From the NCBI GenBank assembly GCA_963739005.1, contig CAVTYQ010000004.1, forward strand, positions 310,001 to 374,000: a stretch of DNA of 64,000 bases, read 5' to 3'. The DNA is from DASWJZ01 sp963739005 (GTDB lineage Bacteria > Pseudomonadota > Alphaproteobacteria > Rhizobiales > Afifellaceae). A model generated the notes under the pieces. That model was not told the origin of the DNA. It worked only from the letters and a program-made list of their open reading frames with translations, and did not search any database. Below are positions 17,228 through 25,745 of the stretch, one piece after another. The position numbers and the translations under genes were made by a program. Every line of letters begins with the position of its first letter. The first letter of the stretch is position 1.

Positions 17228-17414
17228 GCGAAGCGGCCGCGTCGACATAGGCCTCCTGGCGGTCGACGCTCCAGTAGCGCAGCTCCGAAAGCGGGATGCG
17301 CTTGCCGGTCACCGCGCAGGTCACGTAGGCCCCCGGCGCCATCACCTGGAAATCGCTGTCGAGATAGCGAAGCCGAGCTTCGCCGTCGCGCCCGATGAAT
17401 TCGTGCTTGTTCAT
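17193..17414 (-). CDS. DUF2093 family protein
   Basis: 73 residues, function unknown. Family hallmarks are FQVMAPGAYVTCAVTGKRIPL and the LRYWSVDRQEAY segment. The Cys and the compact size suggest a small beta-fold, but no binding site can be assigned. It ends tail to tail with lpxK and overlaps it by 35 bp, an arrangement repeated in many Hyphomicrobiales, so its neighbourhood with lipid A genes is conserved. Confidence 0.88.
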   Translation of the reverse strand: MNKHEFIGRDGEARLRYLDSDFQVMAPGAYVTCAVTGKRIPLSELRYWSVDRQEAYVDAAASLKRELSLRRGK

Positions 17415-17460
17415 GAGAGCCTTTTAGCCAGCGCGCCGCCTGAGGCCAAGACTCGCGCGC

Positions 17461-19275
17461 TCATTCGGCGGCCGTGCGATGCGCTGCCTCGCGCCGCACC
17501 GGCGGCGTCAGCGGCTCGGGCTTGAGCTTGCCCGGCTGCGCCGCCTCGATACCGGTGGCGGTCTCGCCGCCGAGCTGCACCTCGAGCCGCTCGGCGTCGC
17601 GGCGACGGACTTCCGCCACCACGGTGTCCGCCTCATCCGTTCCGAGGCCGAGCCCGCGCAGCGTTTCGGCGCCGAAAGCGAGAGCCGATTCGAACGTTTC
17701 GCGGATCTCGTAGTCGACGCCCTTGTGGCGGAGCTCGACGGTGTGGTTGCGATCGTAGGAGCGCACGAAGATCTTTGCGTTCGGGAACTCCGTTTCGACG
17801 AGCTCGACGATGCGGTTCGAGACCGCGGGTTTCGCTACGCAGATGCAGATGATTGTCGCCTGCTCCGCGCCGGCGGCCTTCAGGACGTCGCGCCTGGTGC
17901 CGTCGCCGAAATAGATGCGGAAGCCGAAGCGCGAGGCCTGGCGCACGCGCTCCGCGCTCAAATCGATCAGCGTCGTGTCGATATGCTGCGCGAGCACGAC
18001 CTGGCTCACGATCTGTCCGAAGCGGCCGAAGCCGATGATAAGGGCCTGCCCGCCGGCGCCTTCGAAATCCTCCTCCATCGTTTCCGCCTCCTCTTTGCGG
18101 AGGAGAAAGCGCTCGAGCAGGAACGAAAGCGGCGTCAGCGCCATCGTGACCGTGACGATGCCGGCGACGAAGGCGGTTTCCGAGGGCCACAGCGCGCGCA
18201 CCGCCGACGCGGAGGCGAAGAGCACGAAGGCGAATTCGCCCGCTTGCGGTAAAAGGAGCGCGATCCTGACGGCGTCGTTGTGCGTGGCTTTGAAGACTCG
18301 CGCGAGCCCGTAGAGCACCACCGCCTTGATGCTCATGACGACGATGACCGCGAGCCCGATCCGCCACCAGCTCTGCAGCAGGCTGTCCGGGTTGATGGCC
18401 ATGCCGACGGAGATGAAGAAGAGGCCGAAGAGGAGGCCGCGGAACGGCTCGATGTCCGCCTCGAGCTCGTGGCGGAACGAAGAGTCCGCCAGGATCAGTC
18501 CGGCGAGGAAGGCGCCCATCGCCATCGAGAGGCCGGCGAATTCCATGAGCGCCGCGGCGCCGAGCACGACGAGAAGCGCCGCCGCCGTCATCACCTCGCG
18601 CGCCCTGGTGAGCGCGAGCAGCCGGAAGAACGGGTTGAGCAGATAGCGTCCGCCGAGGAGGAGCACAGCGAGCGCGCCGACGGCCTTCAGGATATCGATC
18701 GGGCCGCCCGCCCCGAATTGCGCGCCGCCCGGCGAAAGGAGCGGCACGACGGCAAGGAGCGGGACGATGGCGAGGTCCTGGAAGAGGAGGACGGCGGTCG
18801 CCTTCTGCCCGTAGGGCGTGGCGAGGTCGCTCCGCTCGGTCAGCACCTGCATGCCGAAGGCGGTCGACGACATCGCGAGGCCGAAGCCGATGATGATCGC
18901 TGGCCCGATCCGCCAGCCTGCGAGATCGAAGATCGCGGTGAGGACGGAGCCGGTCACGAGCACCTGCGCCAGGCCGAACCCTAGGATGTCGGTGCGCATC
19001 GCCCACAGCCGCGCCGGCTTCAGCTCCAGCCCGATGATGAACAGGAACATCACGATGCCGAGCTCGGCGACCTGCATGATCTCCTGGGCGCCGGTGATGA
19101 GCCGCGCGACCGGCCCGATCACGACGCCGGCGGCGAGGTAGCCGAGGATCGAGCCGAGGCCGAGCCGCCGCGAGACGGCGACTCCCACCACCGAGGCGAA
19201 GAGCAGGATCAGCGGCTCCGCGAAGGCGAAGCCGTGGCCGTCGGATGCGTCAAGCATGCCTTTCGCCGTCCTCAA
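17461..19275 (-). CDS. Kef-type cation:proton antiporter (CPA2) with TrkA-N domain
   Basis: 604 residues. The N-terminal two thirds hold about 12 transmembrane helices of the Na/H exchanger fold, with GYLAAGVVIGP and MFLFIIGLELKP as landmarks. A cytosolic RCK/TrkA-N domain starts near 405 with a Rossmann loop GFGRFGQ (about 412-418), which binds nucleotide and gates transport. This is the KefB/KefC or YbaL layout; potassium efflux coupled to proton entry is likely, but glutathione gating cannot be judged. ATG 19257 is an alternative start. It is 33 bp downstream of the IalB-like gene, same strand. Confidence 0.88.
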   Translation of the reverse strand: MRTAKGMLDASDGHGFAFAEPLILLFASVVGVAVSRRLGLGSILGYLAAGVVIGPVARLITGAQEIMQVAELGIVMFLFIIGLELKPARLWAMRTDILGFGLAQVLVTGSVLTAIFDLAGWRIGPAIIIGFGLAMSSTAFGMQVLTERSDLATPYGQKATAVLLFQDLAIVPLLAVVPLLSPGGAQFGAGGPIDILKAVGALAVLLLGGRYLLNPFFRLLALTRAREVMTAAALLVVLGAAALMEFAGLSMAMGAFLAGLILADSSFRHELEADIEPFRGLLFGLFFISVGMAINPDSLLQSWWRIGLAVIVVMSIKAVVLYGLARVFKATHNDAVRIALLLPQAGEFAFVLFASASAVRALWPSETAFVAGIVTVTMALTPLSFLLERFLLRKEEAETMEEDFEGAGGQALIIGFGRFGQIVSQVVLAQHIDTTLIDLSAERVRQASRFGFRIYFGDGTRRDVLKAAGAEQATIICICVAKPAVSNRIVELVETEFPNAKIFVRSYDRNHTVELRHKGVDYEIRETFESALAFGAETLRGLGLGTDEADTVVAEVRRRDAERLEVQLGGETATGIEAAQPGKLKPEPLTPPVRREAAHRTAAE

Positions 19276-19308
19276 CGCCGGAGGCGCCCCCCGGCGGAAG
19301 CCGGAAGG

Positions 19309-19797
19309 TCAGGGAAGAGCGTCGAACCCTTCGCCGAATCCGGCAAGCGAAATCGGCACGCCGATTCCCTCTTCCGGCGTCTGGAAGATGATGAACATCG
19401 CCTGCTTGCCCTTGCGCAGCTGCTGGATCAGCGCGTCGTCCATCAGAACCTCGGAAACGCAGCCGTTCGGCAGGCAGCGGATGAAGCCCGTCGTCCCCAT
19501 GTCGGTGTTGTCGATCCTGAGGCCGAGCCCGCGCGGCAGGAGCACGCCGAGCGGGGCAAGCACGCGCAGGATGCGCGCCTGCTTGTCCGCCGTCTTCATG
19601 ACCACCACGGAGAGGCCGACATTCTCGCGGTCCTGCGCGGTCACGAACTGCATGATCACGCATTGCTCGGTCGTTGCCCCGGCAGGCTTGTCGCAGCGGA
19701 GATCCCAGTCGCCGTGTTTGGATTTGACTTCGCCCTGCGCGACGGCTTGGGCGGGAATGAGAAGCAAAAAGGTCAGCAGCAATACGAAGCGATGCAC
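19309..19797 (-). CDS. Invasion-associated locus B (IalB) family secreted protein
   Basis: 162 residues from a GTG at 19797. The start is fixed by a perfect GGAGG six bases upstream and by the signal peptide that follows (VHRFVLLLTFLLLIPAQAVAQ). A longer frame reaching 19941 lacks these signs. The mature domain has the IalB pattern: HGDWDLRCDKPAG near the start, CVIMQ, and the Cys pair in RCLPNGC. Members are periplasmic or outer-membrane beta proteins of unknown exact role, first named for erythrocyte entry by Bartonella; they are common in free-living relatives, so no pathogenic role is implied. Confidence 0.9.
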   Translation of the reverse strand: MHRFVLLLTFLLLIPAQAVAQGEVKSKHGDWDLRCDKPAGATTEQCVIMQFVTAQDRENVGLSVVVMKTADKQARILRVLAPLGVLLPRGLGLRIDNTDMGTTGFIRCLPNGCVSEVLMDDALIQQLRKGKQAMFIIFQTPEEGIGVPISLAGFGEGFDALP

Positions 19798-20085
19798 GGA
19801 TGCCTCCGGAAGCGGTCGGCCGCTCCGCGACGTGAACGCCGGTTGCAGGCACAACGAAGCCCTACCAGAGCGGCCCAGAGTGTCAAGAAAAGGGCCGGGG
19901 AGGCTGTTGAGCGCCGTCGCCTCGCGCGCAATTTGCCGCATAATATGCCCGGCTTGCGCGTTGCGTGCCCGGGCCGACTGTGGTTACTCCGGGCAAGAGC
20001 GGACGGCGCAGGGGCGATCTCCGGATCGACGGCTTTGGTTGCTCGCCCGGGGCGCGTGGGAACCGCAAGGCGGAGTTACTGATCC

Positions 20086-21006
20086 ATGGCGGTTGCGACG
20101 AGACTGATCGCGGCTCTTGCGTGGCTGGCGGCCGGTATTGGCCTGGCTTTGGCCGAGGGGCGCCCGGACGGCGCCTTCGACTGGCAGATGAGCTTCCAGA
20201 ACCCGGCCACACTGGTGATGGATTACATCGAGTGGTTCGGCAACTACACGCTGATCATCGTCACCGTCATCGTCCTCTTTGTATTCGGCCTTATCGGCTG
20301 GTGCATCGTGCGCTTCAACGAGCGCGCCAATCCGGTTCCCTCGCGCGTCACCCACAACACCACGGTCGAGGTCTTGTGGACCGTCCTGCCGGTGTTCATC
20401 CTGATCGCGATCGCGATTCCGTCCTTCAAGCTTCTCTACGGCGAATACGATCCGTCGAAGCTTTACCCCAATTACGACGCGAAGACCGCGAAGTTCCTGA
20501 CCGTGAAGTTCACCGGCGTGCAGTGGGCGTGGGACGTCTCCTACGCGAATGATGCGGACAATACGGACATGGGCGTCGCCCAGCCGATCGATCTCTTCAT
20601 GCTGCCGCTCCCGGACGACCAGCTCAAGGAAGGCGACCTTCGCAACCTGACCGTCGACAATCCGGTGATCGTGCCGGTCGACACCTTCGTGCGCGTGCAG
20701 GTGACGGCCGAAGGGGACGCCATCCACTCCTTCGCGCTGCCGGCCTTCGGCCTGAAGGATGACGCGGTTCCCGGACGCCTGAACGAGACCTATTTCAAGG
20801 CCGACCGCGAGGGCACGTTCTACGGCCAGTGCTCGGAACTCTGCGGCAAGGATCACGCCTTCATGCCGATCGAGATCAAGGTGGTCTCCAGCGACCAGTT
20901 CCGCGCCTGGGCGGCGCAGGCGGCGTCCGACCTTCCCGGCGCCTATCAGACGCTGGCGCGCGCGCTCGACGATTCGAAACAGGAACAGAAGCTGGCCGCC
21001 CGCTGA
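20086..21006 (+). CDS. coxB: Cytochrome c oxidase subunit II
   Basis: 306 residues. It carries the CuA centre that takes electrons from cytochrome c. A signal peptide (1-26) and two transmembrane helices precede a cupredoxin domain. CuA ligands are visible: H214, C249, C253, H257 and M260 in the GQCSELCGKDHAFM region. First gene of the aa3 oxidase operon, preceded by a 288-bp gap to the divergent IalB-like gene that must hold its promoter. Confidence 0.97.
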   Translation: MAVATRLIAALAWLAAGIGLALAEGRPDGAFDWQMSFQNPATLVMDYIEWFGNYTLIIVTVIVLFVFGLIGWCIVRFNERANPVPSRVTHNTTVEVLWTVLPVFILIAIAIPSFKLLYGEYDPSKLYPNYDAKTAKFLTVKFTGVQWAWDVSYANDADNTDMGVAQPIDLFMLPLPDDQLKEGDLRNLTVDNPVIVPVDTFVRVQVTAEGDAIHSFALPAFGLKDDAVPGRLNETYFKADREGTFYGQCSELCGKDHAFMPIEIKVVSSDQFRAWAAQAASDLPGAYQTLARALDDSKQEQKLAAR

Positions 21007-21037
21007 CGGCGCCGAACGAAGAGGGCAGGAGCTGACG

Positions 21038-22687
21038 ATGGCTCACGCAGCAGTTCACGAGGCGCATGCCGCTCATCCGACCGGATGGAAGCGCTACGTC
21101 TACGCGACCAACCACAAGGACATCGGCACGATGTACCTGATCTTCGCGATCATCGCGGGGATCATCGGCGGCTCGCTTTCGGTTGCGATGCGCGCTGAGC
21201 TGCAGAAGCCGGGCATCCAGATTTTCCGCGGCCTTGCGCAGATGGTCTACGGCGTTCCCGCCGACGCTGCGCTCGACTACGGCAAGCACATGTACAACGT
21301 GTTCACCACTGCGCATGGCTTGATCATGATCTTCTTCATGGTCATGCCGGCGATGATCGGCGGCTTCGGCAACTGGTTCGTCCCGATCCAGATCGGCGCG
21401 CCGGACATGGCCTTCCCGCGCATGAACAACATCTCGTTCTGGCTGCTGCCGCCGTCCTTCCTCCTGCTCTTGACGTCGATGTTCGTCGAAGGGCCGGCCG
21501 GCGGCTACGGCGCCGGCGGCGGCTGGACGCTCTATCCGCCGTTCTCGACCTCCGGCCAGCCCGGCCCGGCCATGGATTTCGCCATTCTTTCCATCCATCT
21601 GGCCGGCGCCTCGTCGATCCTCGGCGCCATCAACTTCATCACCACCATCTTCAACATGCGCGCGCCGGGCATGACGCTGCACAAGATGCCGCTCTTCGTG
21701 TGGTCGATCCTGGTGACCGCCTTCCTGCTGCTCCTGTCGCTGCCGGTGCTTGCCGGCGGCATCACCATGCTTCTGACCGACCGCAATTTCGGCACGACGT
21801 TCTTCAACCCGTCGGGCGGCGGTGATCCGATTCTCTTCCAGCACCTCTTCTGGTTCTTCGGGCATCCGGAAGTCTACATCCTGATCCTGCCGGGCTTCGG
21901 CATGGTCAGCCATGTGGTCTCCACCTTCTCCAAGAAGCCGGTCTTCGGCTATCTCGGCATGGCCTACGCGATGGTGTCGATCGGTGCCATCGGGTTCATC
22001 GTGTGGGCGCACCACATGTTCACCACCGGCATCGACGTCGATACGCAGGCCTATTTCACCTTCGCCACGATGGTGATCGCCGTGCCGACCGGCGTGAAGA
22101 TCTTCTCCTGGATCGCCACGATGTGGGGCGGCTCGATCTCGTTCCGCACGCCGATGCTGTGGGCGATCGGCTTCATCTTCCTGTTCACGATCGGCGGGGT
22201 GACCGGCATCCAGCTCGCCAACGCCGGCCTCGACCGCTCCATGCACGACACCTACTTCGTGGTGGCTCACTTCCACTATGTGCTGTCGCTCGGCGCCGTC
22301 TTCGCCATCTTCGCCGGCTGGTACTACTGGTTCCCGAAGATGACCGGCTACATGTACAACGAGACGATCGGGAAGGTGCACTTCTGGGTCACGTTCATCG
22401 GCGTGAACCTCATTTTCTTCCCGCAGCACTTCCTCGGCGTTGCCGGCATGCCGCGCCGCTACATCGACTATCCCGACGCCTTCGCCGGCTGGAACTTCGT
22501 CTCCTCCTGGGGCTCCTACATCTCCGGCGTGGGTGCGCTCATCTTCCTCTACGGGATTTTCGAGGCGTTCAGCCGCAAGCGCGTCGCCGCCGCCAATCCG
22601 TGGGGCGAGGGGGCGACGACGCTCGAATGGCAGCTGCCCTCGCCGCCGCCCTTCCACCAGTGGGAGGAGCTGCCCCTCATCCGCTAG
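21038..22687 (+). CDS. coxA: Cytochrome c oxidase subunit I
   Basis: 549 residues, twelve transmembrane helices. It holds heme a and the heme a3-CuB site where oxygen is reduced to water with proton pumping. Recognisable elements are TTAHGLIMIFFMVMP (heme a His), the HPEVYILILPGFG helix with the Tyr that is cross-linked to a CuB histidine, WAHHMFT with two CuB histidines, and VVAHFHYVLS with the heme a3 and heme a histidines. ATG 21038 follows a clear AGGAG. It lies 31 bp after coxB. Confidence 0.98.
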   Translation: MAHAAVHEAHAAHPTGWKRYVYATNHKDIGTMYLIFAIIAGIIGGSLSVAMRAELQKPGIQIFRGLAQMVYGVPADAALDYGKHMYNVFTTAHGLIMIFFMVMPAMIGGFGNWFVPIQIGAPDMAFPRMNNISFWLLPPSFLLLLTSMFVEGPAGGYGAGGGWTLYPPFSTSGQPGPAMDFAILSIHLAGASSILGAINFITTIFNMRAPGMTLHKMPLFVWSILVTAFLLLLSLPVLAGGITMLLTDRNFGTTFFNPSGGGDPILFQHLFWFFGHPEVYILILPGFGMVSHVVSTFSKKPVFGYLGMAYAMVSIGAIGFIVWAHHMFTTGIDVDTQAYFTFATMVIAVPTGVKIFSWIATMWGGSISFRTPMLWAIGFIFLFTIGGVTGIQLANAGLDRSMHDTYFVVAHFHYVLSLGAVFAIFAGWYYWFPKMTGYMYNETIGKVHFWVTFIGVNLIFFPQHFLGVAGMPRRYIDYPDAFAGWNFVSSWGSYISGVGALIFLYGIFEAFSRKRVAAANPWGEGATTLEWQLPSPPPFHQWEELPLIR

Positions 22688-22709
22688 GGGCGCTTTAGCC
22701 GGCGACAAG

Positions 22710-23645
22710 ATGACAGCAGCGGCCAACGAGACCGACGTCAAGCTCTTCGCCGAGGATTTTGGCGGCGCCGACGTCGAGGACTATTTCGCGCTTCTGAAGC
22801 CGCGCGTGATGTCGCTTGTCGTCTTCACCGCGCTCGTCGGCATGGTGGCGGCGCCGACGCCGATCCATCCGGCCCGCGCTTTGATCGCGCTCCTGGCGAT
22901 CGCCGTCGGCGCAGGCGCGGCCGGCGCTTTGAACATGTGGTACGACGCCGATATCGACGCGCTGATGCGGCGCACGCGCCGGCGTCCGATCCCGGCGGGA
23001 CGCATGACCCGCGCCGAGTGCTTCGGCTTCGGCATCGTGCTCGCTTCATTCTCCGTCGCGATCCTCGGCCTTGCCGCCAATTGGCTCGCCGCCGCGCTCC
23101 TCGCCTTCACCATCTTCTTCTACATCGTGGTCTACACGGCTTGGCTGAAGCGCTGGACGGCGCAGAACATCGTCATCGGCGGCGCCGCCGGCGCGCTCCC
23201 GCCGCTCATCGGCTGGGCCGCGGTCACCGGCGGGGTATCGCTCGAGCCGCTCCTCTATTTCCTCATCATCTTCATGTGGACGCCGCCGCATTTCTGGGCG
23301 CTCGCGCTCTTCACCCGCGACGACTACGCCGAGGCCGGCGTGCCGATGCTGCCGAACGTCGTCGGCGATGTCGCCACGCGGCAGCACATCCTCGCCTATT
23401 CGGCGCTTCTCGCGCCGCTCGGCGCGCTGCCGTTCTTCCTCGGCGAGACCGGGCCGATCTACGGCGTTGCGGCGCTCCTTCTCGGCGCCGAGTTCGTACG
23501 CCGCGCCGTGCTCCTCTGGTATCGCGGCGACGCCGGCAACAATGCCGCCGCCAAGAGCCTCTTCGGTTATTCGATCCTCTATCTCTTCGGCCTCTTCTCG
23601 GCGCGCCTCGTCGAGCTCGGGCTGAGCGGGCCGCTCGGTGGGTGA
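22710..23645 (+). CDS. ctaB: Protoheme IX farnesyltransferase (heme O synthase)
   Basis: 311 residues from ATG 22710; the open frame extends further upstream inside coxA but has no family sequence there. CtaB adds a farnesyl tail to heme b, the first step to heme a for the oxidase encoded next door. The UbiA-fold motif NMWYDADIDALMRRTRRRP (75-93) with its Asp cluster is complete, and the second loop has WTPPHFWALA and the YAEAGVPMLP stretch. Eight or nine transmembrane helices. Starts 22 bp after coxA. Confidence 0.96.
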   Translation: MTAAANETDVKLFAEDFGGADVEDYFALLKPRVMSLVVFTALVGMVAAPTPIHPARALIALLAIAVGAGAAGALNMWYDADIDALMRRTRRRPIPAGRMTRAECFGFGIVLASFSVAILGLAANWLAAALLAFTIFFYIVVYTAWLKRWTAQNIVIGGAAGALPPLIGWAAVTGGVSLEPLLYFLIIFMWTPPHFWALALFTRDDYAEAGVPMLPNVVGDVATRQHILAYSALLAPLGALPFFLGETGPIYGVAALLLGAEFVRRAVLLWYRGDAGNNAAAKSLFGYSILYLFGLFSARLVELGLSGPLGG

Positions 23646-23790
23646 TCCGGATGCGCGGCGGACCCTCACTCCGGAGCAGGCGAGGCGCCGCCGCCGCCGG
23701 TCGGTGGCGCTGGCCATCCTCCTCGCGCTCCTCGTGGTCCTCTTCTACGTGCTCGCGCTCGTGCGCGGGCCAGGCGTCCTCCACAACTGA
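23638..23790 (+). CDS. coxF: CoxF-type small membrane protein
   Basis: 50 residues, starting at GTG 23638, which overlaps the ctaB stop by 8 nt. The N-terminal half is basic (TPEQARRRRRRS), followed by one transmembrane helix rich in Leu and Val (about 24-43) and a short tail. The size, topology and exact position between ctaB and ctaG are those of the small CoxF gene of alphaproteobacterial oxidase operons, a putative assembly helper. Short length limits the sequence evidence; position carries most of the weight. Confidence 0.8.
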   Translation: MGDPDARRTLTPEQARRRRRRSVALAILLALLVVLFYVLALVRGPGVLHN

Positions 23791-23808
23791 CGGAGGCCAG
23801 CGAGCCCT

Positions 23809-24408
23809 ATGACGAAACCCAGGAAGTCAGCCGGAAACTTCGCCCTCGCGATCGGGCTCCTCTCGCTGTCGGTCGGGATGGTCGGCGCGTCCTTCGCCGC
23901 GGTGCCGCTCTACCGCATCTTCTGCTCGGCAACCGGCTTCGCCGGCACCCCGCGACGGGCGGCCGCGGCCCCCGAGCACGCGATCGCGCGCGAGGTCGTG
24001 GTCCGCTTCGATGGCAACGTCGCCGGGCTCCCGTGGACCTTCAAGCCGGAAGTGCCGCAGGTGACCGTGAAGCTCGGCGAGACCAAGCTCATCAAGTTTG
24101 TTGCCGAGAACAACGGCAGCACCACGACGACCGGGACGGCGACGTTCAACGTGCAGCCGGATATCGTCGGCTCCTTCTTCAACAAGATCCAGTGCTTCTG
24201 CTTCACCAAGCAGGAGCTGAAGCCGGGCGAGCGGCTGGAGATGCCGGTGCAGTTCTTCGTTTCGCCCGACTATGCGGACGATCGCGAACTGGACGGCACG
24301 CGTACGATCACGCTCTCCTACACGTTCTTCCCGGTGGCCGAGCAGGCGCAGCCGGCAGGACAACCGGTCGCGCGGACGGACGGCGACGCCGGCGGAAAAA
24401 ACCTGTAG
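23809..24408 (+). CDS. ctaG: Cytochrome c oxidase assembly protein CtaG (Cox11)
   Basis: 199 residues. Cox11 delivers copper to the CuB site of subunit I. An N-terminal cytosolic tip and one transmembrane helix (about 10-34, followed by VPLYRIFCSATGFAG) lead to a periplasmic beta domain. The copper-binding pair C129-F-C131 lies in IQCFCFTKQ, and the PVQFFVSPD segment is typical. The additional conserved Cys is at position 39. It sits 18 bp after coxF. Confidence 0.96.
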   Translation: MTKPRKSAGNFALAIGLLSLSVGMVGASFAAVPLYRIFCSATGFAGTPRRAAAAPEHAIAREVVVRFDGNVAGLPWTFKPEVPQVTVKLGETKLIKFVAENNGSTTTTGTATFNVQPDIVGSFFNKIQCFCFTKQELKPGERLEMPVQFFVSPDYADDRELDGTRTITLSYTFFPVAEQAQPAGQPVARTDGDAGGKNL

Positions 24409-24469
24409 TTAAATGCGCGGTCCGGCGCCCCGGCGCCGGTCCTGCGAAAGGGGATAGAACGGGGCGAAA

Positions 24470-25306
24470 ATGGCTGAGTCGCACGCGAAGCATCACGACT
24501 ACCACCTCGTTGACCCGAGCCCGTGGCCGATCATCGGGGCGGTCTCTGCGTTTGCTTTGGCGCTCGGCCTTATCTCCGCCATGCACGGGGCGAGCTATTG
24601 GTGGACGCTGCCCGGCGCGCTCGGCGTGCTCTACACGATGTTCGCCTGGTGGACCGACGTCGTGCGGGAAGCCAATCGCGGCGACCACACGCCCGTCGTT
24701 CAGCTGCATCTCCGCTACGGCATGATCATGTTCATCGCCTCGGAGGTGATGTTCTTCGTCGCCTGGTTCTGGGCCTTCTTCGACGCCAGTCTTTATTCCG
24801 GCGAAGCCGACCAATATGCGCGCGTCGCCGCCACCGGCGGGCACTGGCCGCCGGCCGGGATGGAGGTCCTCGATCCGTGGCACCTGCCGCTCGTCAACAC
24901 GCTGATCTTGTTGACCTCGGGCACGACGGTGACCTGGGCCCACCACGCGCTGCTGCAGAACGATCGCCGGGGACTGAAATGGGGGCTCGCGCTCACCATC
25001 GTGCTCGGCCTCATGTTCACATCCATCCAGGCCTATGAGTACATCCACGCGCCGTTCGATTTCAAAAACAACATTTACGGCGCCACCTTCTTCATGGCGA
25101 CCGGCTTCCACGGCTTCCACGTCATCATCGGCACGATCTTCCTCAGCGTTTGCCTGGTGCGCGTGTTCCTCGGGCAATTCACGCCGCAGCAGCATTTCGG
25201 CTTCGAGGCGGCGGCCTGGTACTGGCACTTCGTCGACGTCGTCTGGCTCTTCCTCTTCACCTGCATCTACGTCTGGGGGAACGCCGGCGGCACGTATGCC
25301 GGATGA
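24470..25306 (+). CDS. coxC: Cytochrome c oxidase subunit III
   Basis: 278 residues, seven transmembrane helices. It stabilises subunit I and its proton uptake. Landmarks are YHLVDPSPWPIIGA at the N-terminus, the long helix with SEVMFFVAWFWAFF, LLTSGTTVTWAHHA, FHGFHVIIGTIFL and the C-terminal WYWHFVDVVWLFLF. It begins 61 bp after ctaG behind GAAAGGGGATAGAACGGGG. Together with coxB and coxA it completes the aa3 core complex. Confidence 0.97.
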   Translation: MAESHAKHHDYHLVDPSPWPIIGAVSAFALALGLISAMHGASYWWTLPGALGVLYTMFAWWTDVVREANRGDHTPVVQLHLRYGMIMFIASEVMFFVAWFWAFFDASLYSGEADQYARVAATGGHWPPAGMEVLDPWHLPLVNTLILLTSGTTVTWAHHALLQNDRRGLKWGLALTIVLGLMFTSIQAYEYIHAPFDFKNNIYGATFFMATGFHGFHVIIGTIFLSVCLVRVFLGQFTPQQHFGFEAAAWYWHFVDVVWLFLFTCIYVWGNAGGTYAG

Positions 25307-25358
25307 GAATTGGCCCGGCGCTCTCCGGGGCTGCGGCGCCTAGCGCGGGCTCCCGCGT

Positions 25359-25745
25359 GTGAGCGAGGACAAGGCGCTTTACGCGCCGCAGAATCCCTTC
25401 TCCGTCGGCCTTCGAGGGCGCTGCCCGCGCTGCGGCGAAGGGCGCATCTTCTCCGGGTTTCTGACGATCGCGCCGCGTTGCTCGGCTTGCGGCCTCGACT
25501 TCGCCTTCGCCGATTCCGCCGACGGCCCGGCGGTCTTCGTCATCCTGATCGTCGGCTTCATCATCGCCGGCGCGGCGCTTCTGGTGGAGGTCGCCTATAG
25601 CCCACCGATCTGGGTCCACGTCGTGCTTTGGGGGCCGCTTGTGCTGATCCTTTGCCTCGGCATGCTGAGGCCGTTGAAGGGCGTCCTGATCGCGCTTCAG
25701 TATCATCACAAGGCTGAAGAGGGCCGCATCCATCACGGCGACTGA
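25359..25745 (+). CDS. DUF983 family membrane protein
   Basis: 128 residues, GTG start. A zinc-ribbon-like CPRCGEG...CSACG pair of knuckles (about 17-47) precedes two transmembrane helices (about 60-82 and 88-108). Family members sit between coxC and SURF1 in this order and are thought to help oxidase biogenesis, but no function is proven. Its stop overlaps the beginning of the SURF1 reading frame, so the downstream gene is probably translated by re-initiation. Confidence 0.9.
   Translation: MSEDKALYAPQNPFSVGLRGRCPRCGEGRIFSGFLTIAPRCSACGLDFAFADSADGPAVFVILIVGFIIAGAALLVEVAYSPPIWVHVVLWGPLVLILCLGMLRPLKGVLIALQYHHKAEEGRIHHGD

Noticed and set aside
20876..22741. 621-codon open frame antisense to coxB/coxA
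   Set aside because: A shadow of the GC-rich codon pattern: full of Arg, Glu, His and Asp, no domain, and lies exactly opposite well-conserved oxidase genes.
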